Of a stretch of DNA of 64,000 nt, positions 1 to 12,400 are shown piece after piece. The stretch's first letter is position 1. Every line of letters begins with the position of its first letter. Under the pieces are notes generated by a model. It was given only the letters and a program-made list of their open reading frames with translations. It did no database searches and had not been told where the DNA came from. Where the stretch lies: contig NC_091137.1 of the NCBI RefSeq assembly GCF_041381155.1, forward strand, positions 26,953,351 to 27,017,350, given 5' to 3'. Source of the stretch: Argopecten irradians (lineage: Eukaryota > Mollusca > Bivalvia > Pectinida > Pectinidae). A program made the translations under genes and the position numbers.

Positions 1-345
1 TTTGTCTTAACTAAGTAAAGATTTCAACAACAACTGATTTTTAAAGCCATTTAATTATTTTTATGTAATTTTATATAGCAAGTATCATTGTGCTAAATTA
101 ATTATGTCAGTCGTTTATCCTTGTTGTTTCTAGATTTAATGAGACGCTTACTATTGTTTTATTTTGTATGGATAGTTCTTGCTGGGTTTTGTACAACATT
201 TATAATCCAGGTAACTACATTTGATAATAAGATTTTATAAGACATCATGTTAATAAACCTGGTCTTATGTTAACTTGATTTTTAAGATTCTTATCTTTGT
301 GCTTACTATCAGAAACTTAGATTCATGTTACCCAAAGGCACTTAC

Positions 346-422
346 CCACGTGCTAACTTGACTTTCTCATCCATCTCATCAGCCTTTTCTGCTCGACTTA
401 ACCAAGGTGTACTCATTCGTAA
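346..422 (-). CDS. TTC28-like exon 17 (last seen; gene continues left)
   Basis: Acceptor TTTTAAAAG, donor CGTGG|GTAAGT, phase 0 to 2. Reads [20 protein letters not shown], charged and helical. No stop codon is seen, so the C-terminus lies beyond base 1. The call rests on splice sites and strand, not on recognised homology. Confidence 0.6.
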
Positions 423-3400
423 CTTTTAAAAGAAAACAAATATAAACCATATGAAATATAATGTCTCAAATTAAGTAGCCCTAAATTATGGCAGATTAAA
501 CAGAAAAACAACCAAATTTTGTCTCGACCTGGAGAAAGAAGCCATAGCTCACCTTATAAAAGGAGCCATCAGGAAAAATTAAGTAATTTAGAAGGAACAG
601 GAAAGAAAATATCCCAAATGAAGTTGCCTTTACAATCAACATGTGCAGCAAGTATTATTTTGACACCCTGTTACCTGCAGAACCAACAACAAAGCCTGCT
701 TAAGTGACCTCATGTTTATAGTGACTAATTCAAAGCCTGCTTAAGCGACCTATGTTTATAGTGACTAATTCAAGGCTGCTTAAGTGACCTCATGTTTATA
801 GTGACTAATTCAAAGCCTGCAAAGTGACCTCATGTTTATAGTGACTAATTCAAAGCCTGCTTAAGTGACCTCATGTTTTATAGTGACTAATTCAAAGCCT
901 GCTTAAGTGACCTCATGTTTATAGTGACTAATTCAAAGCCTCAAGTGACCTCATTAAGACTATTCAAGCTGCTTAAGTGACCTCATGTTTATAGTGACTA
1001 ATTCAAAGCCTGCTTAAAGTGACCTCATGTTTATAGTGACTAATTCAAAGCCTGCTTAAGTGACCTCATGTTTATAGTGACTAATTCAAAGCCTGCTTAA
1101 GTGACCTCATGTTTATAGTGACTAATTCAAAGCCTGCTTAAGTGACCTCATGTTTATAGTGACTAATTCAAAGCCTGCTTAAGTGACCTCATGTTTATAG
1201 TGACTAATTCAAAGCCTGCTAATTCAAGCGAGCCTGCTTAAGTGACCTCATGTTTATAGTGACTAATTCAAAGACTGTTTAAGTGATCTCATATTTATAG
1301 TGACTAATTCAAAGCCTGCTTAAGCGACTTCATGTTGATAGTGACTAATTCTACTCTTGCAATATCATTTGTAAAACGACTTTTACGTTTTCCTTGTTGT
1401 CTAGTCTTACTTGTGAAAAAAACATATATATTGGCTTAAAATTAATGTTATAATATCATCAGATATCATAACTTATAATGATGTTGCTTTCAGTAACATA
1501 ATTGGCTAGAACAATGGTGCAATATCACCTATCAATGAATATAGATTCTCACATGTCAAATTGAAATTATTCTTTACAACTCATGTCGAATTTATCATTG
1601 TTCTGAATGGATTTCAATACAAATTGTTCTCTCATCATTATCGTGTTTGTTTATACATTGTAATGAGCTCTATTGCTTATTTTTTTTCCAAGGCCTCAAC
1701 CTCTAATGGAATTGATCTTTAATGATGCTCCACTGCTGACAAATGGTACTTTTTCTCTATCAAAAACAGGAGCAGACAATATAGTATTTTTCTCCAGTTA
1801 CAAAAGTTATTTACATTACACCAATATCACCATTGACAAGTTTGAGCTTCTAATTTTACTTCAAGATAAAAACTTTAAAAATAATTAATTGTATCCCCAA
1901 AAACATCCTTTGCACTGTGTCCTTTATGGAATTAAGTACTTATTGCGCAAGCACCAACAGAAAAATGAACTATTTTATATCATTTTTTGTGTTAATTAGA
2001 CATATATATACACAATTAAACACCAATTATTGTTAAAATGATGAGTATTGTTTATGCTCTCTTGGCGGTGGAGCATCTTCAATAAAACAAAACTGTACAC
2101 TAACTTTTTCTGCGTGCGATTTACTTTTGCTAATGTTTAAAACCACAAACATACATGAACCTTTATTGATATAATGATTTTTTTTAAAAAGGCCTTTACA
2201 ACTTATACACAGGTGAGACTTATTGTCAGGAAAATACGGTATATTTGCATTTAATTTTCAAATTCGCGAACGTTAATATCTTTGCACACTTGTGTTGGAT
2301 TAAAAATCTCGAAATTGAGTAGCTGTGAAAGGAAGTTGGTTTACCATATATGTTGTTTATATATGTTGTAGAACTGTTTACATTTACCTGGTTCCTTGGG
2401 AGCAGAAGTGGAGTAAGAGAAGGTAGGCGACCAACCTCCTGTAACATTGTAGGCTAAAAAAAAAATCAAAGCAAATATGTAAAATATTTCTAGAAATATT
2501 GCAATGTCATCTTTGCTTGTCAAAGATCGAGAAATACACCAAATATGCATTTTTTCGAATAAAATGACTGACATATATAAAGGCCTACCTTAATAGCCTT
2601 TGTTGTTCCAGGCTTCCCTAAGAGATTGACATCCAGTCTGTACAATAATACCTGACTCTTATAGGCACTCAAGGCTAGGAACAGTTGAAGGACGGCGGTC
2701 AGCAGGGTCCTGGAGGAATGACAGAAGAATAACTTAAGTATCAAAACAACATTGGTTAACATGCATGTAAGTACTGGTATCAATTCTCTCTCTCATCTAT
2801 CAGAGACGTTTCTTTGTTAAGTTAGATTGCTTGTTTGATTTCATCTAGATTAACAAGCATGGTGTAAATTCCATGGCTGTTGTTGTAAAACAAAATTAAT
2901 CAATATTGTTTTATCAGTAGATTTGGTAAATGAAATGTAACAGCTCATCTATTAAAACATGCAGTTTTGTAGTTAAGATATTGAGCTAGGCCTTACTTGT
3001 TCTGAGGTGTACGATTAAAGTTGAGCAGGAGACCAATTTGATGGAAGCCTATTGCGTTGAGAGTTTTTTTCACTGATGGATTTTGCCACAGAGGCCTCAC
3101 AGAAAGATCATTAACCTTTAGTTGGATTTCAGGAGCATGTTTAGTGATGCTTGTCTGAAAATTAAGGAAATACGTGTATCATTCACTACAACAAATCTCG
3201 TTGATTTCAATATACAAGATTAATCTAAAGCAGTGGTACAGTAATTATATGGAATAATTTTGTGAAGATTCATTATGGTATCAAAGGATATTCATTAAGA
3301 GCCATAGCCAATGCATTGCTGCATTCTTCTGTCAAGTTGTAGATTATTTATGAAACAAATAAATCGTAATGTCTTAGAAAATCTGCTGTATACGTAATAG

Positions 3401-6400
3401 TAGAAACAATGAAATTCATTTAATTTGTGTAGGGTATATAGATTTACCATGCAGATATATAACAAATAATATGTCAGGTGTTCAAATTATATTTCATGTT
3501 AAATAATTTATTTGTGCAACATTGCAGAATACACACTGTATATATGTACAGAAAAATTATTTTTAAAGTTGTGCGATGTTGTAGAATATCTACTGTATAC
3601 ATAATGATAAATGATTGTGCGGCATATTTACTGTATTACACTAGTACAGACATCTGTAAAGGTAGACTTGTAACGTACCAGGTCAATGATAAGAGAGACC
3701 ATGTCCTGTGACAGAGGAAGCATGCTGTGGATCCTCTCTGTACATGTGGTATCCTTAGTGATTTCTGTAAACACATACTCCCATATCTATAGGACATACA
3801 GGCCATATTATCCAATGAATCACAACAGGAGTGGCTATAGAGTCAATACTTTTTAACCCATGAACAGGGCTATTATAGATAGCTTTTTGTTTCAATGGGA
3901 AATCAACTATCAATTGCCAGATTTTTGTTTGTCCAAATATACTAGCTCATTACTTATGAAGATGATATTTTCTTGATAGAGTTGAAAGATAACAAAATCA
4001 TTAGCAGGACAGGAAAACCAAAGTATCTAGAAACACACATACAGTAAAACCATCTCAGCAACCATCTCACTGTAGCAATTACTTGCCTAATGAGAATACT
4101 TATTTTTTGAGGGGGTGGGGGTTCCAAATAACCACTTTCAATACAATTTGACCTTTAATAAAAAATACCCTGATGGCTATAAAAGTATTTTTTCTCTTCA
4201 TCCTTTGGGAGATTGTCATTGAACGGGTTCCAATACAGTATCACTAAATATCAGTTAGTTAAAAACTCAGTTTACTAGTTAGACAACGGAAATCAAGAAA
4301 TATAATGAATAATAAACATTAAGAATTTCTAATGGATAAAACAGTCACAGAAGTTCAAATATCATCAAAAAATTATTTGGACATTGGTATCTAGGGAAGG
4401 TCTTTCTGAATTTCCTGTGAATCGAACAGCAGGAGCTGCCATTTAGGCAGTGAATAATGTAAATGTTTCAGTCATGCTATCATGGTTCTATAAGACACAT
4501 TGCTATTATAAAAATTAAGGTAATGGCAAACTAAATCCAGTTCACTCACCACTCACTGCCCTCAGAGCATCATAACAAGGCACAAGTAGTTCATCCCTGT
4601 TCCAGTGGGGATACACCACATAGGGGTTAGACAGGGTGGCCCCTTTAGCCTGGAAATGGAAGCCGAGACACTTGAGTAGGTCAAGGCCACCAATACTTCC
4701 TGTAAGGTGTAGAGACAAGTTTGTTGTCTGTTGGTTAAGTTCCTCAGTATGGAGTCTCTTCAGGGAGCTGTCAAGCTGGAAACAAAGAGACCAATTACCG
4801 AAGCTATCATACCCAATATAATGTATATCATATGTAATAATATCAATTTACGTCCATATGTGGTATGATGGTTTTGTTAAAATGTTGTCAATGCTCAAAT
4901 TTCTGGGTTTTTGGGTTAAGTTAATTTGACAGCCAGGTTCATGTAAGGACGTGCCAGGTTTGTTAGTAGAGGAAAGTCAGAGTGCCCTGAGTAAAAGCAC
5001 CGACCAGCTGTCAGTACCTAGCAACTGCCCCACATGGGATTCTAACTCAAGACCCAGAGGTGGAGGGCTTGTGGTCATATTTGTCGAGACATCTAAACCA
5101 CTCGGCCACGGTGGCCCAAAAACTTATTAGGTACACTAGTTTGAAATCTATATCTTAAGCATCAAATTATTATGTTTGATATGGCCTAATAGGAATAAAG
5201 GTCATTGAATATAAACCCACTGAATAGCATTTCACAAGCTAGGAATAAACAGCCAAAGGAAATACATGATGCTTATTTTATCAAGTACATCAGTGCAGAA
5301 AGAATAGCCAATGGAAGTCGCTGTTACTTAAGTAAGTGTATAAGTTCTGAGGGAATATCCAACGAAAATGCCTGTTACCTTACCAAATCCATCATTTCAG
5401 ATAAAATAGCCAATGAAAATCCCTGTTACTTACCAAGTCTATCAGTTCTGAGAGGATATCCAATAAAAATCCCTGTTACTTACCAAGTCTATCAGCTCAG
5501 ATAAGATATCCAATGAAAATGCATATTACTTACCAAGTCTATCAGTTCTGAGAGGATATCCAATAAAAATCCCTGTTACTTACCAAGTCTATCAGTTCAG
5601 ACAGGATATCCAATGAAAATGCCTGATACTTACCAAGTCGATCAGCTCTGGGACAACATGTGGCTGCTTGGTGTGGTGATAGAGTATAGTGCCCAGTAGG
5701 GACTGCAGAGTAAGCAAGTGATCCTCTCTTACAGGCACTGCAACCAAAAACATCAACATCACTTCACATTATCTAAAGCTAGGCTATGATTGCAGATGTC
5801 TATTTAAGAAAGAGCTAAATATTAATGGCAAAGGAAAGTTAGAATTCCCTGAGAAGAACCATAAAAAAATAGTCAATAGTTAGTGTCCTCACATACGCCT
5901 ATAACTTACAAAGAAGACTTAATTCAAACAGGCACAAAAGCATACCCGAACAGGAAATATAATATCTGGTGCACAAGTACAATTTGGTCTCAATTTGAAA
6001 ACTTTTGATGAAATGGCATTTGCAGTGTATGCAAAGAAGAGTAACTGTCACAAAAATGACAGAGCGTAACAGTGTGTGATGAAATCCACAAAATTTTACA
6101 AATTTTGAAAAACAGCTTAAAGAAGAATCAGATTTGATTCCAATGACAGAAGCCTTCTGCACAACTTGTGTGATGATATAAAGTTTGTGATTCGTGATTA
6201 TAATTCAATGTTATGTGGTTATCACCTTTGGGCAGTGGATATAAAGTTCGTGATTCGTGATTATAATTCAATGTTATGTGGTTATCACCTTTGGGCAGTG
6301 GATATAAAGTTCGTGATTCGTGATTATAATTCAATGTTATGTGGTTATCACCTTTGGGCAGTGAAGACTTGGGGTTGAGTATCTCCTGTCCAATCTCTTC

Positions 6401-9400
6401 CTCTACTGTCTTCTCTGTTTTATCAAGCGTCTGGTCCAACTGGGAATGTCGGATCTCTTTCAGGTTCACCATCACATCCTTACCCACCAACAGAAACGGA
6501 CACCAGTAGTACGGCTCGCTGAATCTATCATGGAAATTATAATACTGAGATGTACCATTATACATATAATACAATAGAACTGGAATCAAGGTTAAAATGG
6601 ATTATTATCAATGTATATAATCTGTAAAGGGTTAGTGTCTTAATGACATTCCTTCAATCCAACGAGTAAAGTTTTATATTTCATATAATTATACCAAGGT
6701 TATAATCTTGTTACTTGAGCACAACACTAACCTAATTATATATCTTTAAAACATTAAACTCCATTTAGAACAAATCAATTTGGTTTCCTTTTATATTCAT
6801 ACCAATAACCAGAGACATGCATTTCTGAACAAAAACATATTGTCTCAAAATAATAAAAATTAAAGGACAAATGGCATCACTTTGGTGTTAATCCTTAGCC
6901 TATGGGTGGAAAAGAATTAGTTTCATTGCACTGAATTTTGTTTAAAAATGATACATGAGCATCACATGCTTGAAGGTTTCATCAGAAAATTTAAAAGAGT
7001 AAAAAATTATTGCCCAGACAAGAAATGTTGAAATGTTTACACAAATATGACTTATCATCTTGAAGTCAGGTTTCATGTGACAAAAACAGTAAAGAAATAC
7101 AATAGAAGACATAATTGATACGTTTCTGTAGATATAATACAGACCTGTTGTCCTCTCTGACTGCCTGAAGAGCAGTGGTTGTTGCTGCTGTCAAATAAGT
7201 ACCACTCTGTAGGTTAGCGTAGAAGTGAAAGTAGAACTTATTGACTGCTTCGTTAGGTAAGGGCCAGCCATACACAAGTACACACTCTGCACCTATATCA
7301 GTGAGTACATTACCAGTGTTACATATTTTATCTAAATATTTAGTGGTTTGATGATCCAAAACTCAGTCGCTCACAAAACGTTTTGTTGGAATAGCATATC
7401 TCAAACTATAATACAGTGACTTGTGATTTCTCTCCTCAATTAGGTGTAAGATAAAGTTTAGAATATTATGAAAAGAGTTTAAATGATGATCTATCAGTGG
7501 GCAATGGTTTTTTTTCTTATTTTTTCTTAATTAAGCTCATATAAGCAGAAAATCATCTTTGCAATGAACAATGATGTTAAATGTCTGTTCATCATGGAAA
7601 TCAGATAAAATATACAGTAGCTGAGCTAGAAAATTAAGTTTGCACATTCCAGCTCTTTAATAGACTCTCAGATCAAGAGAATTGCATATTGATGATTGAC
7701 CTTTAGTGTATAAATATACCTACCGGCTGCCAGGAAAGCACCAGCCAGTTCATAGCCAGGGTTGATGGTCTCTTTGAGACGGTAGGGACTATAGCCCACA
7801 TTTAGTACGACGAGCTGGGCCGACAACTTTAGATCCAGAATATCCTCAACAGTGACTAGATAGGAGGACTCCTTAGGGGGCCCCTCCTCCAACTGGACGG
7901 GACTGGGGCTGAACACAAGTAATCCCTCCTTATAACACCCATAGGAAGCTGAAACAAGAAATCAATCACTTGAATACCACAGAATGTTTCAATTTTTTTT
8001 AGAACTTCAATTTGCCTAATGTCAGTAGCCTAATATCAACTCATATACTATTATGTTATCACAAAACTGAAGGAGTGTGAGAAATGTGATATACCTATAA
8101 CCACCTTTGTCAACACTAATATAATATTCAGAACAAACCAACTCTAACACTGTAATGGACTAAATCCAGAAAACCTTACCTATGTGTAGGACTGTGGCCT
8201 TGGGAGCATCCTGTAGGAAGCGCTCCTTCGTGGCCTCGCAACCTGTGATGGCGTCAACATCTAGGTACGAGGCGATAGTTTTACACTCCTGACGTGCCCA
8301 GTCTAGGTCCAACAACGATGGCCTCCACTCACGCCCATGAAGCATCAGTCTGGAAGTATTCTCTTCTATAATGTCTTACATTTCGTGATTAACAACTTAA
8401 TCAAATGCATCACATTAATCGAACAATAGAGCTTCAAAAGAAAGTGATATTGATTGAATGAGTCTGTCATTAAAGCTATTAAACTAAAGATACTCTTCCT
8501 AACACAAGATTGAATGATTTTTGATTTTTATATAATATTCATGATTAGTACACTTGTCCCTAAACTATAATAAGATATATGCTAACTTTGGGTAAGTTGA
8601 TATCTTACACATGTGACTAAGATATCATCTTACAGCATAGTAATTGCAAAATTTCTAATTGGCAGAGTTCAAATGAAATTAAAACAAAATCTATAAAAAA
8701 ATACACATAACTTTCTTTTTGTACATAATTTATCTTATACTTTTCTGAGAACATCATTAATCAGTTTGCTTTTCCACGCACATTCAACTATCAAAACCTA
8801 CTTTTCTGGTAGTATTAATGTAATTCATATTTCGGGGACATTAAAATAAACTTTTTTCTGGTAGTATCAAACTTATTTATATTTCGGGGACATTTAAATA
8901 AACTTACTTTTCCGGGAGCATGGGATTACCAATCACCATACATCTGTCTTGACTGGAAACCTGCTCAAACTGGGTGATACACTGAGCCGAGGTTGTAATG
9001 TCAGTACCAGTTGAGGTCCGGGTGGTGAGAGTGGAGTAGTTGTGGATGTTTAACATCTTGTCTGGAAGTACAGGGTAACCTATAACTGGTCGCGGCGACA
9101 ACACACTTATCGTTGGGTTCAGTTTCTCTACAGGTAAATGCTGTAAACTGGCTGCCTCCGTGCCGGAAAACTCAGAGATTCCAGGTAGAATCTGAGTGGA
9201 CTGCCTTGTAGATACTTTATTGAGGTCATCCGAGAGTTTTGTGTTGTCTTTTACTGGCGTCTTTCCTCTGGACATGCTGGATGTGACAAGTCGAGGGTTG
9301 GACACCTTTTTCAGGTCTATAATGGCCTCAGACGAGGCCACACTTGAGTTTTCGCCGGGTGTCGTACTGGCAGATGGCATCATTAAGGACAACACTTTAC

Positions 9401-12400
9401 TTAGACCACCCTTCCGTGCCTGTGTCCGTTCAAACTCTAAATCATCCTTCTCTCTTAAGTGATTAAGTTCATTGTTTATAACTTTCTCCAATGCAAGAAG
9501 ACTTGGAAGGTAGGTAATGCGGAATCGGTCATACAGATACCTGAAATTTAAAATAAAATAGGAAAATATGTAATTTAGAAAATACTATAATAATTAATAT
9601 CGAAATATGCAAACATGAAGAGTCAATTCTACTGGAATTTGTGTTAATGTCCTATTCACTTATAAACATTGGCTGCTGCGTTGTATATAAATGAAGTAGG
9701 TTGATTAAAGCCAGAGTTCCCAGTAAAAACACAATGACCTACGGCCAGAACCTAGCAAATGCCTCATGAGGGCTTTTTCTATCAACCCAGAGGGAATCAA
9801 GGACAGGTGGGAGAATTTCAGATACTTTCACCCATTGACCATCAAAAACCTAACATAAAAATGTCCCTTACGTAGTTACCTGGAATACCAGTCCTGTAGG
9901 ATACCAAAAGGACAGTGATGGAGCTGTTTGTCTGGGATGATGATAAGAGGACTTTTAGGCTCCAGTTTTATCAGGATGTCCTCTACTGGAGCCAGTAACA
10001 GGTCAAATAGTCGGCGTGCTGGTGTTTTTAGGGGTTTTTCCATGGAGGCATCCTCTTCCGATGTAGTCTTTTTTAAGTCACTGTCAGTCTTCCCTAGCAT
10101 CAAGTTTTTTTTCCTAACTAACTCCAGTTCCAGATCTTTTGGAGGTAAGCACCTGTTCTCACAGGAGCTTTGTAGTGACTTACGATCAGTATACTCCCTC
10201 ATTTCATCTAAAGTGTCTTTTACCTGAAGGAGAATCATCCATGTTAAATCTGCTCCTTTGTGGTAATTCTGGTTTATTCTAATGTTTTATACAGCAGTAC
10301 TTAAAATCTGGTTGTATTACATGATCTCAGGAGTTTATATGAATATTACATTCTCCAAAAGGAAAAAGGTTGGATATAAATAGTCCATCATATGGTAGTT
10401 TATTTTTAAGATAAAGCACTTTGACAGTCAATTTTCTACACATGAATGAAAAATGAAAATAATTATTTCCATTTGATGTTATTTTTAAAAACATACAATA
10501 AGATAATATTAATAATAAATTAATTTATTAAACAGGGGTGTTGAAATCCATTTGCCTGATGCCCGGGGCAACCAGTTTTTGAGTTTAAGGAAGTTGAAAA
10601 TGTTGGTTTACTTAAAGTGTCACCCATTGATCAACATAAAATACATTATACAATATCATGTCTTCTTCATATTTATAATATATTAAAAATACTTTGTAAG
10701 TTATGTAGTTTCAGAAATATCCTTATTTCTCAACATTACTGAGTGAGTAATTCTTATGAGTATTATGTTTTTAAAGGACATACTATAATACAAAAAATCA
10801 GTCATGTAATTTTGCTTATGGTATTAATTGTTCAATAGTTACAAAGGGGAAGTATTTCACAAATAAATAAATGGTTTCCATAGACTTCACTTGGTGTTAA
10901 TTATATCTTCTCATATACATTTCAATACAGAATGTATATATGTTAATAACCAAGTTGGAAAGGACTTAAATAAGGGTAGCCTGATATCCGATATATTCAC
11001 TGTTTTAATTAAAATCAATAAAATCTTGTTGACATCGAAAATACAGAATGTATAATATAAATTAAAGACTACACTTTCACAGTTGTTTATATAGAGTGAA
11101 TTCAATCACTGACTAATGACTATGGTAATGCTGTTCTATTTGTTGAAATTAAAAATGCGTAATAAGCCACAACCAATCACTGCCATGTTTTCAAAAAATT
11201 ACGTATGTGCATAAGAAGTTAAGTTAACGTTGAACGACTAAAGGAAATTGGTGGTTGAGCTCTAGTCAATAAGACATGCTCATTACAATTTCTTGTGTCT
11301 GTGCACATGTGCACAAAATGAAACTAAAATAAGTTTGATCACACTTTAGTTTCACTACGGTGACTATAGCTTGTGATTGAAATAGCTCATAATTATATTG
11401 TTTACTGTATACTGACCTGCTGTACCATGTTTTTGTCGTCCTCAGCCTTACGAGAGTAGAACCGTACAACCCCTTGACCTGGCGCCAGTACCCACAGCAA
11501 CAAGTGACTGTCTATCAGGGAATAGAACAGTACATACGCACTCTGCTGGCTCACTAAGCGATTGATACGGTCAGGGCTCCACACCTCAAGTACTGAACCA
11601 TGACTATAACTGGTCAGCCCTAACGACAACGAGGCTAGGTACCCGGGCTGCTGTGTCAGGTGTCGTCGCCGGTACATCTCTGCAAATTGTAGACATTCGT
11701 CTTTATTGCCCAGTTTGGCTAGAACAGACTGCATACCATCGTAACACTGCGATAACTGTTGGTGGTATTCTAGGGGACAATGGGTATCTTCATCCTGATG
11801 TTCACGTATTTTCATTTCCAAATATGGAATTAATTTCGAAAAATGTTTCCTTGCTAACTCAATGTCCATCATTTGTGTGGAATGTTGTTTTATACAAGCG
11901 ATGTTAAATTCACAGAGTGTCTGTATGTCAGAGTAGAAGTAGTCCTGAGCTAGGTCGTAGGCCTGCTCGTAGTAATGTATGCTATACTGTTTTCTCTTCA
12001 GATCACGAAAAGCGTTTCCCATTTTACACAAAGCAGTAGCTTTACCTCTATAGTCTGTCCGTATACATGCATTATACATAGCTTCATAATTCTGTACTGC
12101 TGCCTCATAGTCCCCCTTCAACATGTAAGTATCCGCTAACATTTCCCTGGATATTGTCATCATTCTAGTGTCTTTGGATTTGTCAGCGATTGCGATATAT
12201 TGGTCATGATAGGTAACAGATAGTTTCCAGTTGCGAAGAGATGCATAAACACTTCCAAGACAGCCATACGCCTGAGCCACACCTTTCTTATCTCCTGCTT
12301 CTTTAGAATTTTTTAAATACATTTCATAATTTTTCAAAGCTTCTTTGTAGTTTCCGAGAATTTCATTGAGCATCCCTGCATTGTGATACGACTCACCAAT

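Noticed and set aside
1673..1888. 71-codon ORF at the left
   Set aside because: It lies in the dispersed repeat shared with 37270, where the frame is not kept.
2388..2438. Alternative frame of exon 16 ([17 protein letters not shown])
   Set aside because: It does not match the phase of exon 15 and meets a stop in exon 17.
6166..6378. Plus-strand ORF through the 63-bp repeat
   Set aside because: The repeat length is a multiple of three, so frames stay open by chance; the minus strand carries the TTC28-like exon.
9196..9462. Plus-strand ORFs opposite TTC28-like exons (also 9928-10227 and 11653-11907)
   Set aside because: Shadows of well-supported minus-strand exons with matching splice phases.
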